64,000 nt of DNA from Thiosocius teredinicola (lineage in GTDB: Bacteria > Pseudomonadota > Gammaproteobacteria > Chromatiales > Chromatiaceae): positions 372,001 to 436,000 of the forward strand of contig NZ_CP019936.1 in NCBI RefSeq assembly GCF_002009425.1. The letters are read 5' to 3'. How positions within the stretch are numbered: the stretch's first letter is position 1; the number at the start of each line of letters is the position of its first letter. The notes under the pieces were generated by a model that was not told the DNA's origin, did not search any database, and worked only from the letters and a program-made list of their open reading frames with translations. Below, in pieces: positions 1 through 8,839 of this stretch. The position numbers and the translations under genes are program-made.

Positions 1-711
1 GACAAGAGCGAGCTTGAACGATGGTAGCGCTTTCGAGACTCGCGGCCAGACCTTTTCAATCAAGAACCGGGCGGCTTCCACGTTTGGCGGGTAGTCATAG
101 CCACCAAAGAATATGGCGTAGTTGCCGGCTTGTAGGTCGAACGCTTTCAGGGTCTCGGGATTCGTCCGTCCGGGCGACATCAAGGTGAGGTCCACGCCAT
201 TCGCCATAATAATCGACGGTGTCTTGTGGATGTGCTGCATCAGCTTCCTGTCATCTTCGGATACGGTAATGACTTGCGATGCCAGGCGGCACATCCGGCG
301 TTCAGCCAACATGATCAAAGACGCCACCAGGGGTTTGCGCATTCTGCGAAAGCGGTCCGTTTCCACATTGTGTGCATCGTAGATAACAGGCAGTTGACGT
401 TCTCCAATGGGCCTTGCCAGCATCCAGGACTGAAATGGGAACGCGCTTATGACCAAGTCGAAAGGCTGTTTCAAGACGCTGCGCAACCGGCGTTGAAAAT
501 CGGCGTTGAAGAAATGGCCGACACTGCCTCGGAACTTGAATGTATGAAAGGAAACAGCGCTGGTGGCAGGTTGAGGGATATCGGGTTCAGCGCAGAGGAT
601 GTGAACGTCATTGCCCAGTTGCTGTAGTGCAGTAGCTATGCGCATGGTACGGACGGCGCCACCGGTGTTCGTAGGCAACAGGCGATAGGGGGTTGTTAAC
701 AGTATTCGCAT
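1..711 (-). CDS. Glycosyltransferase family 4, N-terminal part (3' end beyond window)
   Basis: The reading frame is open from an ATG at 711 to the left edge of the window, giving 237 residues; the C-terminal half lies outside. It starts MRILLTTPYRLLPTNTGGAV, the nucleotide-sugar transferase opening with a glycine-rich loop. Further on it has YDAHNVE, an ANGVDL acceptor-domain motif and FFGGYDYPPNVEAARFL, all typical of GT-B fold family-4 enzymes. It probably adds a sugar to a lipid-linked or surface glycan on the cytoplasmic side. The flippase gene downstream on the same strand order (865-2310) and the other sugar genes to the right support a polysaccharide role. Donor and acceptor cannot be read from the sequence. 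Confidence 0.85.
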   Translation of the reverse strand, partial: MRILLTTPYRLLPTNTGGAVRTMRIATALQQLGNDVHILCAEPDIPQPATSAVSFHTFKFRGSVGHFFNADFQRRLRSVLKQPFDLVISAFPFQSWMLARPIGERQLPVIYDAHNVETDRFRRMRKPLVASLIMLAERRMCRLASQVITVSEDDRKLMQHIHKTPSIIMANGVDLTLMSPGRTNPETLKAFDLQAGNYAIFFGGYDYPPNVEAARFLIEKVWPRVSKALPSFKLALV

Positions 712-864
712 GACGTTTGCGGGATGGGTGTCGGCAGTGATTTTTTCTTAGATTATGCACACTGCTTACACTCGTTGATACGTCCTGCGGAGACTCTTAA
801 TCCTCAATTCAATGGGAAGCGCCAATGCGGGTTGATTGGATTTGTCGGAGCGGCTTTGCGGGCG

Positions 865-2310
865 CTACTGGCGCTTATGGGGACGCAGCAGTTCAAACGC
901 CGACTTTACTTCGTTCCAACGAATGACATTCAGGATCAGGCTGGTACCAATCAGTACCCCGATAGATGTCCCCAGAGAGGCCGGGGTACCGAGATGCTCA
1001 ATCGACCAGTAACAGATTGCGATCGAGGAGACGGCCGCTACAAGTGGCGCGACATAGGATGCGACGAATTTAATGGGGGTATGCTTTCGTAGAAAAAATA
1101 GTTGCAACGCATTGGTCGCTATGAGCCCGCAAGCTGTTGCCCAAAACATCCCCGCCGGCCCGTATTGTCGATAAAGGATCACGACGAGGGCGGTGAACAA
1201 AGCTGCGCCGATTGCGTAAGAGATTGCGACAGAATAAAACTTGCCTTCGGCAGTCAGGACGCCACTCAGACTTGATACGAAAAAGTAAGGGCCGACGCTC
1301 ATCAACGCCCATGGCAGCAGCGCCGCCACATTGGCGTAGGCGTCGCTGAACACAAGGCCAAGGACGGCGTCACCCAATGTTATGCCCGCTATGGTTGCTG
1401 CTGCGCCGAACAGAAATCCGGAGCGTAGCACGAGGTCGACGAATACTTTGCCTTTGCCATCGCGCCTGTGTGCGGATCGGCTTAAAACAGGCACGGCCGC
1501 GCTCGCCGATTCAGCGATGATGCCCGCGATGATAGAGAATGCTTGTACGGCGAGCGCATATTCACCGAGTTCATGGGTGTATCCCTCGGTCCAGCGAAAC
1601 AGCAGGATGCCGCCTTGTACCAGCCATGCGGCAAGGAACGTTGCCACAACAAACGGTAGTCCCTGTTTCACCAAATCGAGAAACGCACTGGTATCCCAAA
1701 TGGGTTCAACGACTACTATCGATTTGCGAACCATTCGGAACCCGACGATCGCCTGGCATACCCAGATGCCTGCATGGACCGCTGCAACCTCCAGCACACC
1801 GCCACCGGCAAGCAGCGCTGCCAATCCGGCGACTACCTCAGCTATACGGAAAGTTGCTTCCAGTTGGAGTACGAGTATCGACTTCTCGAATGCCTTGAAG
1901 ACGCCTTGTGTCCAGGCCGCCAAGCCACGTCCAATCAGTGCTATGGAGAAAATGAAAAGCAGACTTCTTGCTGTCTGATCGTGCTCGGACAGTAAACCTA
2001 GCCCGATACACAGGGCGGCGGCCAATAGGCTCGATGCTCCGCGCAATGCGGCGATTCTGCGGAGAAGCGGTAGCGCCGCCTTCTGGTGGCGACCTATCTC
2101 CCGAACCATTATCGCATTGAGCCCCAGCATGCTGATCGGCAGGAACATCAAGTACCAGGAGAACCCATACTGAAACATACCGTATAGCTCTGGGCCGAGC
2201 AGCTTTGCCAGGAAGACGGCGTAGATAATACGTGCGACGCTGGTCAACGCCTTTGCGATAGCCAGGTAAGCGCCGTTCTTGGCAATCGACTTGACGCCTG
2301 CGCCCCTCAC
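865..2310 (-). CDS. Polysaccharide flippase (Wzx/RfbX-like, MATE-type fold)
   Basis: This 481-residue, very hydrophobic protein has about 12-14 predicted membrane segments along its whole length. It begins with the usual flippase opening, a short basic N-terminus (KSIAKNGAYLAIAKAL) followed by FLAKLLGPELYGMFQYG. Such proteins move undecaprenyl-linked oligosaccharides across the inner membrane. The start is taken as GTG at 2310, preceded by a GAGAG ribosome-site-like stretch. The next gene on the same strand is the partial glycosyltransferase at 1-711, consistent with an exopolysaccharide or O-unit operon. It is a separate protein from the flippase at 48694-50022, so the window holds two different glycan exporters. 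Substrate unknown. Confidence 0.85.
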   Translation of the reverse strand: MRGAGVKSIAKNGAYLAIAKALTSVARIIYAVFLAKLLGPELYGMFQYGFSWYLMFLPISMLGLNAIMVREIGRHQKAALPLLRRIAALRGASSLLAAALCIGLGLLSEHDQTARSLLFIFSIALIGRGLAAWTQGVFKAFEKSILVLQLEATFRIAEVVAGLAALLAGGGVLEVAAVHAGIWVCQAIVGFRMVRKSIVVVEPIWDTSAFLDLVKQGLPFVVATFLAAWLVQGGILLFRWTEGYTHELGEYALAVQAFSIIAGIIAESASAAVPVLSRSAHRRDGKGKVFVDLVLRSGFLFGAAATIAGITLGDAVLGLVFSDAYANVAALLPWALMSVGPYFFVSSLSGVLTAEGKFYSVAISYAIGAALFTALVVILYRQYGPAGMFWATACGLIATNALQLFFLRKHTPIKFVASYVAPLVAAVSSIAICYWSIEHLGTPASLGTSIGVLIGTSLILNVIRWNEVKSAFELLRPHKRQ

Positions 2311-2872
2311 AAACAGTGGCTCTCAAACAAGCACGCCATATCGATGATATTCGTCGACGACATAGCGGCGGCTGGGCAGTTCACTTTCGGTGGCATGCCA
2401 GGTTTCTGAAGTCTATTCTCGGGACGGGGCATGTTGGTCTGATCTGCTTGTCGGACAACGGGTGATGCGCCAGCAGCGCTGGCAAGGCCGCCTATCGGTG
2501 GGGAGGGCGCGCGCCTGTCGTTGAGCGCCGTGAGGAAAGCCCCGAGGCTGCCGAAGCGTGCGTCTACTCCTGGCAAAGCCAGGTTTCTCACGGAGTTTAG
2601 CGTTTGCGTTGGGCCAATGCCTGCAATGGGTCGCACAAGCGCCACGTGTGCGATCACGCTGACCGGATTTGCCGTAGGCAACGTCGACGCCATAGCCAGA
2701 TTGTCACGGGCTGGGCGTGTATTTTCCACAGGCCGCCCTTCGATCCGCATCAGGCAGTCGACAACACCGAGTTTGCGCGGGGTGGGTGCGATCAAGATTT
2801 AACCCGCCTCTACCGAACACGTGCCGAGTTCTTCCGGAGTGACCAGTCTGACTATGATCAGCATCGATCCGC
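2311..2872. other. 562-bp stretch without a supportable gene
   Basis: This gap separates the flippase from the Kdo-transferase-like gene; both are on the minus strand. A 162-codon minus-strand frame at 2307-2795 ends in TGA overlapping the flippase GTG (GTGA), which would fit translational coupling. Its residue content (many Pro, Ala, Asn, Ser; no recognisable motif) looks like out-of-frame GC-rich DNA. Near the flippase another minus frame reads RRYVVDEYHRYGVLV and then a stop, which looks more protein-like. A frameshifted or decayed gene is possible but not proven. Confidence 0.35.
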
Positions 2873-4186
2873 TCATGCGAGTGACGTCGCCTCGGCGGTC
2901 CGCTGGGTTGCGCCGGCAGCGTCGAGCAGCACCTGTTGGATGCGTTGTTGCTGTTTTCTCAAGGACGCTGGGTCACCGAGCCATTCGGCCCAGGTTGTGC
3001 CTAGTTGTTCGGCATCAGCCACGGTCACGATGCCGTCGACCTCTTTCATCATTTCGAACACCGGGTAGTTGGGGAACCCGGCATGCCAGGTGCTGACTGT
3101 CGTTACCGGCTTATCGAATCCCAGGGGTTCAAGTAGGTTGTGGTCGGCGCCCACGTGGGCGATGGTGGCTGCGGCATAAAAATCCCTCAGTTCACCCATC
3201 GTATCCAGTATGAGGCATTGGGTTTCGGGTGGCACGGGCGCGTCGCCTGCTTTCGAGCGGCGAACATGGCCAATCCCCGCCTCGTCCAGGGCGGAACTCA
3301 ATCGTTCGATGTTTCCCGGTACCTCGGGATGACGGTGGGCTACCACCAACAAGGTTTGCGGACTTGATTGCAGTGTGTGCAGGAAGGCTTCGATGATCAT
3401 CGCCTGCTCGGGTGGCTTTTTTAGGCAACCGGCGACCAGCACCGGGCGAGCCGAGGCGAGTAAGGTGCCGAGCATGATCGGGCTGCGGGTCTTCCCGGCC
3501 GACCATCCTTGCTTGTCGATGGCGTCGAACTTCATGTTGCCGGTAACGACAATCCTGGCGGGCGCCATACCCGCCGAGACCATACGCTCTGCGACGTGTG
3601 GCGTCTGCACGCAGGCGTGGTCGATGTGCGCCAGATAGTCGCTCAGCAGCAGCCGTCGTTCCCATGCATCGAGTCTGCAGGTCGGCGCTTGTTCGTAAAG
3701 CCAGCCGTTAATAATGCTGATTTTTGCGTTGTGCTGCTTCGCTGTTCGAAGGAACGCATAGGAAAAGCGGCATGGCGCATCTGAGAGCAGGCAGGGGATC
3801 TCGGCAATGTACAGCTGCCGCGGTGGAAACGCCTGCGCGAGGCGCAACGCGTCTGCTGTTGCGCCCTTGCTGCTGAAAAAGTAAGCCTGCGGATACTTGC
3901 CCAGATAGGTGTCGCGGTAGTGCTCGTGGTCCGAGATGAACACCAGCGCGGTGTCTTGCAGTGTCGCTGTCAGCCGCTTCAGAAACGGTGCGACTGCGTT
4001 CAGTTCCCCAATGGTGGACGCAAATACCCACACCGCTGGACGCGCGCCGCCTGGACTCAAGATGTCGTCGTTGCGGTTGTCGCCTACCGACGGTTGTTTA
4101 CTGAGCGTCTCCAACAGACGAAACAGCGACCATCGGGCGGTTTCGCCGAGCGACAATGAAGATCTGTGGGTAGCAGGGCGCGCCAT
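2873..4186 (-). CDS. Kdo transferase-like glycosyltransferase (WaaA/KdtA family, GT30)
   Basis: The product has 437 residues from ATG at 4186 (MARPATHRS); an upstream in-frame ATG at 4279 would add 31 unlikely residues. Motifs follow WaaA order. FASTIGELNAV near residue 57-65 keeps the glutamate that acts as base in Kdo transferases. VTGNMKFD sits mid-protein, followed by LDTMGELRDFYAAATIAHVG. The following donor-site segment, normally GGHNPLEP, is here ADHNLLEP. There is no clear N-terminal membrane anchor. WaaA enzymes transfer Kdo from CMP-Kdo to lipid A. The changed motif and its place between glycan genes suggest a specialised relative rather than the housekeeping enzyme. Family placement is good; substrate is inference. 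Confidence 0.72.
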   Translation of the reverse strand: MARPATHRSSLSLGETARWSLFRLLETLSKQPSVGDNRNDDILSPGGARPAVWVFASTIGELNAVAPFLKRLTATLQDTALVFISDHEHYRDTYLGKYPQAYFFSSKGATADALRLAQAFPPRQLYIAEIPCLLSDAPCRFSYAFLRTAKQHNAKISIINGWLYEQAPTCRLDAWERRLLLSDYLAHIDHACVQTPHVAERMVSAGMAPARIVVTGNMKFDAIDKQGWSAGKTRSPIMLGTLLASARPVLVAGCLKKPPEQAMIIEAFLHTLQSSPQTLLVVAHRHPEVPGNIERLSSALDEAGIGHVRRSKAGDAPVPPETQCLILDTMGELRDFYAAATIAHVGADHNLLEPLGFDKPVTTVSTWHAGFPNYPVFEMMKEVDGIVTVADAEQLGTTWAEWLGDPASLRKQQQRIQQVLLDAAGATQRTAEATSLA

Positions 4187-4409
4187 GGGTGATATTGTTG
4201 CGTTTCTTGAGTGGTTCGTCGGGGGGTGAGACTTGTTGCGTACCAATGCTTGGGACAGGCCGTCATTCCGCCTGGGCAACCATTCTAATGGATTCGGCCG
4301 GGGGGCACCTCACTTGAGCGGGTGACCTGAGTGTTGTCACAGGCGGATATTGCGAGTAGCAATTCGCCATACGGCCGGCGCTGTTTACGACCATCAAGAA
4401 AATGATTCT

Positions 4410-5651
4410 GTGAAAAAAGTCCTTGTCGTCGCCTTTCATTTTCCACCGATGACACACTCGAGTGGTGTGCAGCGGACGCTGAAGTTTGTTCGCTATCTGC
4501 GCGACGCAGGCTGGGAGTCGGTGGTGTTGAGCGCGCACCCGCGAGCCTACGTGACCGCCGGCGATGAGCAGATCGGTGACATTCCGGAGGGTATGGTCGT
4601 GCATCGGGCGCAGGCCTGGGATGCGGCCCGCCAGCTATCGATCGCGGGCAGGTTTCCGGGGTTTCTCGCCAACCCGGACCGTTGGGCCAGTTGGCAGCTT
4701 TCCGCGGTTCTTCAAGGGCGTCGATTGATCCGCAAGCATGGATGTCAGGCGGTCTTCAGTACCTACCCCATCGCGACTGCGCATATGATCGGCTGGCGTC
4801 TCGCGAGGTGGTCAGGGCTGCCGTGGATCGCCGATTGTCGTGACTCTTTGTTTGATGACGGCTATCCGGAACAACCGCATAAGAGGGCAGTCCATGTGGC
4901 GCTGGACCGGCGCATGGCGTACGCCTGCCGTCGGGCGATATTTACCACGCAAGCGACTCGGCGAATGTACTGCGATAGGTATCCCGATATCGACGAACGC
5001 CGATGGCAGGTAATCCCCAACGGGTTCGATGAGCGCGACTTCGCGGCGATTGAGTCGGGGCCGGTCGGTGCGGCCGAAGGCAAGCCCAAAGTGCTGCTGC
5101 ACTCGGGGGTGCTTTATCCGGTGGAGCGTGATCCGCTGCCATTCTTTGGGGCGCTGCGTGCGCTGAAGGAAAGCGGGGCGGTCGATTCCTCGTCGTTGCG
5201 CATTCGCCTGCGGGCGACCGCCCACGATCGACACTATCTGCCGATACTCGAACAGATGGCGATCGCCGATATCGTCGAACTGGCGCCGCCCCTGCCTTAT
5301 GCCGAAGCGCTGCGCGAGATGGCCAACGTCGACGGCTTGTTGTTGTTCCAGGCATCCGGCTGCAACCACCAGGTACCCGCAAAACTCTACGAATACCTGC
5401 GAGCGCAGCGACCGATCATTGCGCTTACAGACTCGGTAGGAGATACGGCTGCCGTGCTGCGTGAAGCGGGGGCCGCCAATCTGTTGCCGTTGGCGGATGC
5501 CGATGTCCTACAGACTCAACTGCCGGACATGCTGAAGCGACTCGAACGCAATGAGCTCGCCGTGGCGCCCGCCGACGTGGTGTCGCGCTACTCTCGCGAA
5601 TACGGCGCCAAGCAACTCGCCGACATCCTCGATCAGGTGACGGCGCAGTAG
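4410..5651 (+). CDS. Glycosyltransferase family 4
   Basis: It encodes 413 residues from GTG at 4410 (VKKVLVVAFHFPP), which begins exactly at the first beta strand; an ATG at 4350 would add 20 residues with no fold. The N-terminal domain shows HFPPMTHSSGVQRTLKFVRY. The C-terminal domain shows VIPNGFDERDF, then a long acceptor region, then NHQVPAKLYEYLRAQRPI, the retaining GT-B donor-site segment. It is divergent from the minus-strand Kdo-transferase-like gene, with about 220 bp between the starts. It ends only 6 bp before the stop of the convergent acetyltransferase gene. It likely contributes to the same surface glycan; the sugar is unknown. Confidence 0.8.
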   Translation: MKKVLVVAFHFPPMTHSSGVQRTLKFVRYLRDAGWESVVLSAHPRAYVTAGDEQIGDIPEGMVVHRAQAWDAARQLSIAGRFPGFLANPDRWASWQLSAVLQGRRLIRKHGCQAVFSTYPIATAHMIGWRLARWSGLPWIADCRDSLFDDGYPEQPHKRAVHVALDRRMAYACRRAIFTTQATRRMYCDRYPDIDERRWQVIPNGFDERDFAAIESGPVGAAEGKPKVLLHSGVLYPVERDPLPFFGALRALKESGAVDSSSLRIRLRATAHDRHYLPILEQMAIADIVELAPPLPYAEALREMANVDGLLLFQASGCNHQVPAKLYEYLRAQRPIIALTDSVGDTAAVLREAGAANLLPLADADVLQTQLPDMLKRLERNELAVAPADVVSRYSREYGAKQLADILDQVTAQ

Positions 5652-5657
5652 CTCACT

Positions 5658-6659
5658 TCAGCCGCGGTTGTGCAGCTTGGCAACCATCGTGTTGCGATAC
5701 GCGTTGACGTGGTACATGGTGCGAATCTCGTCCGACCATTTCGTGTGCCAGTCCATGACCTTGCCGTAGAACTCGATACGACCGACTTCGCTGTTGTCGA
5801 AAATCGCCGGGAAATACTCACGCCGCATCAGCAGGGCAGGCGACGAGGTGTTCACGGTCTCATCGTACGTCGTCTTCAGAATGATCAGTGCATCTTGGTT
5901 GTGGATGCACAGGTCCACCGCACTGAGCACATCGTTGTAGTAAAAGTTGTAGATACGGGCGTTGCCGGACTCTGCATATTGTTCGAGCAGTTCGGCGTAG
6001 AAACGGCCTTGTTCGTTGTCGAGGTGGACGGCAGTTCCTTGTTCCGCCTTCCAGCCCTTGGATTCAAGCTCGCCGTATTGCTGAACGCCGTCGCGCATCT
6101 GCTCCGGTGTCGCCAATGTTTCCAGGCGCAGTTCCACTTCTTCGCGACCCAAGCGGTTGCGTTGGCGCTTCATGTTGTGGCGCAGGTTTTTGCCGCGGCT
6201 TGCCCAGTATTCGTCGAATGACTTGTCGACGGTGATGCGCGCCGTGTCGATATAGTCGAGGGTGTTCAGCGTCGGCTGGCTGTCCGGGCGTGGCGCGATC
6301 GCCGGGTCCTGTTGCGTCAGGCTGAGGATCTGGCAGCTCATCGGCAACGCAGACAGAATGGACTTGCACAGCTCGCCGGTGTCGATATTCGGCCGCTGGA
6401 TCATGGCTCCTAGCGGTGATTGCGATGCCTGGAATGTCGACCAGGCGCCGAGCTTGGCTGGCGCAACCACCGCGATTGCATCCGGCTTATCCGCATCGCC
6501 GCACACGGCGATCTTCTCGTTGCCATCGCCGAGATGCTTCAGCGCGGTGGCCACGAAGCGCGATTCAAGAAGCGGATGTTGAAAATGCGCCTGGTTGATT
6601 GCATCCCACGCCGGGGCAACGGCGGAGAATTCGGCGACTGAACGTAAGTTGCACGACAT
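5658..6659 (-). CDS. GNAT-type acetyltransferase, CelD/BcsL-like (FemAB-related fold)
   Basis: The 333-residue product has the CelD/BcsL-type acetyltransferase domain across its middle. FDEYWASRGKNLRHNMKRQR (about residues 149-168) is followed by an ELESKGWKAEQGT segment and a C-terminal acyl-CoA-type fold ending FYGKVMDWHTKWSDE. Members of this group are found in cellulose and exopolysaccharide loci and are thought to acylate sugars or amino groups, though few have been characterised. It is the last gene of a minus-strand set with the DegT aminotransferase (19 bp upstream) and the TPR gene. An aminotransferase followed by an acetyltransferase suggests synthesis of an N-acylated amino sugar; that pairing is inference. 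Confidence 0.7.
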   Translation of the reverse strand: MSCNLRSVAEFSAVAPAWDAINQAHFQHPLLESRFVATALKHLGDGNEKIAVCGDADKPDAIAVVAPAKLGAWSTFQASQSPLGAMIQRPNIDTGELCKSILSALPMSCQILSLTQQDPAIAPRPDSQPTLNTLDYIDTARITVDKSFDEYWASRGKNLRHNMKRQRNRLGREEVELRLETLATPEQMRDGVQQYGELESKGWKAEQGTAVHLDNEQGRFYAELLEQYAESGNARIYNFYYNDVLSAVDLCIHNQDALIILKTTYDETVNTSSPALLMRREYFPAIFDNSEVGRIEFYGKVMDWHTKWSDEIRTMYHVNAYRNTMVAKLHNRG

Positions 6660-6678
6660 GCGACTGCCTGGAGATTAA

Positions 6679-7911
6679 TCAGTTAACAGGGAGGTGTTGT
6701 TTTATCGTATCCAGCATCCACTGAATCTCTGCGCGTGTGAGTTCAGGGTGACAGGGAAACTGAAAAACATGGCGCGACAGGAACATCGTGTTCGCGCAGA
6801 GTTCCTCGTTGATTTCGGGATACAGATACTCGCCGAATCGCCAGATTGGAACGCCGGCATGTTTCAGTTTCGGGAAAACGATTTCGGGGTTGTCGACGAT
6901 CATGGGGACGACCAGGGGGACGACACCATCGGGTAGTGTGTCGAACAGCGGCTTGATGCCCGGTCGGCCGGACAGCTCGTTGACGATCTTGTTGTAGTTT
7001 CCGCGCCGCCCCCAGGTTATGCGGTCGATCTTCGAGTTGCACAGGATGAAGCGCGACACGCGTGACATCTTGGCTTTGATCCACTGCGGCTCCAGGGCAT
7101 AGCCGCCTTCGGACGACGATGGCGCGAGGCTCTTGTTGAGCTTTCTGCCCATCGCTTTCTTGGCGATTCCCCATATGGCGTCCTTGGTCTTTATCGCGAT
7201 CTTCAGCGGCACGCTGAATAGCTTGAGGCGCCCGTAGCGCATGGCGTATTCGACAACGCTGACCAGGCCTTTGATCTCGAGCGCAGAAGAGGGCTGGAAC
7301 AACTCGATGGTGCCGAGGTCGCGCGTAGCGGAGGCCAGCAGGCCGCCGTCGAACATCGGGAAGAACTTCATGGCACTGCCGACGGCGTAGTCACCGAAAG
7401 AGCCTAGGGGTTTGTCGCCGAGTGAGCCGAAAAAGGCGTGGGCGCAGTCTTCGATCAGCACCAGCTTGTGGCGATCGCAGATTGAGCGCAGTTCGACGAT
7501 CTTCTGCGGAAAGCCGAAGTAGTGCGTTGCCAGTATCGCCCGCGTCCGTGACGAGATTCTGCTCTCGAGGTCGCTCAGGTCGACATTGGTGTTCGCGTGG
7601 ATGCGGTAGTAGACAGGGGTAGCGCCGACGTGTTCGACCGGCGCAATCATCGACTCGCAATGGTAGGCCGGTACCAGCACCTCGTCGCCTTCACCGATTC
7701 TTGCGTGTTGCAGGGCGAGGGTGATCGCCGCCCGGCCGGCTGACACACAGATGTAGTTGATATCCAACAGGGATGGCGGCGGCTCGGTCGTGCGCCCAAG
7801 ACTGCTGGATGTGAGCGGCGGCGTCAGTGGTACCGATGCCGGCGGATATTGTGCGTGCGGCCTATCGTCATTGCTGTCTACGACACCCGGCTGTGCGTTG
7901 GTTTCGGTCAT
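6679..7911 (-). CDS. DegT/DnrJ/EryC1/StrS family aminotransferase
   Basis: The 410-residue product is a PLP-dependent sugar aminotransferase by fold. The N-terminal part has SAGRAAITLALQH and GDEVLVPAYHCESMI. IEDCAH supplies the pyridine-binding aspartate (about D155). GSAMKFFPMFDGGLLAS supplies the PLP lysine (about K182), so the active site appears intact. These enzymes transfer an amino group, usually from glutamate, to a keto-sugar nucleotide. About the first 45 residues are proline- and serine-rich and look disordered. It lies 34 bp downstream of the TPR gene and 19 bp upstream of the acetyltransferase, so the three are probably cotranscribed. Some family members act as regulators or dehydratases, but the lysine argues for an aminotransferase. 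Confidence 0.82.
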   Translation of the reverse strand: MTETNAQPGVVDSNDDRPHAQYPPASVPLTPPLTSSSLGRTTEPPPSLLDINYICVSAGRAAITLALQHARIGEGDEVLVPAYHCESMIAPVEHVGATPVYYRIHANTNVDLSDLESRISSRTRAILATHYFGFPQKIVELRSICDRHKLVLIEDCAHAFFGSLGDKPLGSFGDYAVGSAMKFFPMFDGGLLASATRDLGTIELFQPSSALEIKGLVSVVEYAMRYGRLKLFSVPLKIAIKTKDAIWGIAKKAMGRKLNKSLAPSSSEGGYALEPQWIKAKMSRVSRFILCNSKIDRITWGRRGNYNKIVNELSGRPGIKPLFDTLPDGVVPLVVPMIVDNPEIVFPKLKHAGVPIWRFGEYLYPEINEELCANTMFLSRHVFQFPCHPELTRAEIQWMLDTIKQHLPVN

Positions 7912-7945
7912 GTTTTCGGGTGCGGAGAACGATACTCCCCTCGGC

Positions 7946-8818
7946 TCACTGGTCGGCCAGATCGCTTTGTTTTTGTTTGGCCTTCAGGCGGTCGATCTTT
8001 CGTTGTAGTCCGGTTAGGGGGTGTCCGCTCTTGCGCGCGATATCGGCATACTTTTGCGCGTTCTCGAGGTCGTTCATATCGGCGTACAACAGGCCCATGT
8101 TGTAGTAGAGGTCCGAACTGGGGCTCCCCATGCTTTCCGCTTTCTTGTATTGGGCCAGGGCAGCGTCAAACTTTTCCAGTTTATGCAGGTAGAGGCCGAA
8201 GATTGCGGGCACACCCGGGTCGTGCGGATTGAACGCCTCTGCGCGGTAAAAATAACATTCTGGAGGGGGAAACGAACTACCGCGGCGGATACCGGAGAGC
8301 ACGACCGGGTTCGGGTTCCGCTTCAGCTGGCGCAGGTAGTAACGCACCATTGCCCACAATGCGCGGTGGTGATTCGGGAATGCCCGAATCGTATAGTCGA
8401 TATCGGGCATCGGGCTGACCGATTTGACGCCTCGTTCCAGCCGCTCTGTCTGCGGTTTGAAATGGGCACCTTCAACCAGCGTGCGCACCGACATACCGGA
8501 GTGTCCGATGATGTGGCGATATTCGCCCTTCGTCGCGAATCTGGGGTCGGCATAGTCAAAAGGCCCGGTTCCCTGAGGGCGGCCATAGCAGGGCTCTCCC
8601 AGCAGGGTTTCACCCGGCCAGCCGATATCTTTGTCGAACAGGCGTACCTTGGCGGTCGATTGGCCTGCCAATCCGAACAACAGCAGCACAATGGCAACGG
8701 CGCGAAATGTAACGTTGTTGAACACGATCGACTTGGGTAATTCAGTTATGGGACCTGTACTATACGTGGTCACCATTGCATTAGTCACCACTATGCGCTG
8801 GGCATTCATTTCTCCCAT
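7946..8818 (-). CDS. Secreted or periplasmic TPR-repeat protein
   Basis: The longest frame gives 290 residues. A hydrophobic stretch, FRAVAIVLLLFGLAGQSTA, near residues 38-56 looks like a signal peptide. Because of this the true start may be ATG at 8776 or GTG at 8725, which would also leave room for a promoter facing hslO. The C-terminal third holds about two TPR units (VPAIFGLYLHKLEKFDAALA, then LYYNMGLLYADMNDLENAQK) and a basic tail. The middle contains FPNHHRALWAMVRY and an ECYFYRAEAF segment that I do not recognise. TPR proteins of this kind are common in exopolysaccharide loci as assembly scaffolds. It heads the minus-strand set with the aminotransferase and acetyltransferase. Confidence 0.68.
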   Translation of the reverse strand: MGEMNAQRIVVTNAMVTTYSTGPITELPKSIVFNNVTFRAVAIVLLLFGLAGQSTAKVRLFDKDIGWPGETLLGEPCYGRPQGTGPFDYADPRFATKGEYRHIIGHSGMSVRTLVEGAHFKPQTERLERGVKSVSPMPDIDYTIRAFPNHHRALWAMVRYYLRQLKRNPNPVVLSGIRRGSSFPPPECYFYRAEAFNPHDPGVPAIFGLYLHKLEKFDAALAQYKKAESMGSPSSDLYYNMGLLYADMNDLENAQKYADIARKSGHPLTGLQRKIDRLKAKQKQSDLADQ

Positions 8819-8839
8819 TTACGCGACTTCACGAAAACA

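Noticed and set aside
4187-4279. Longer N-terminus for the Kdo-transferase-like protein
   Set aside because: The extra 31 residues are polar and unlike the family; the ATG at 4186 is closer to the expected N-terminus.
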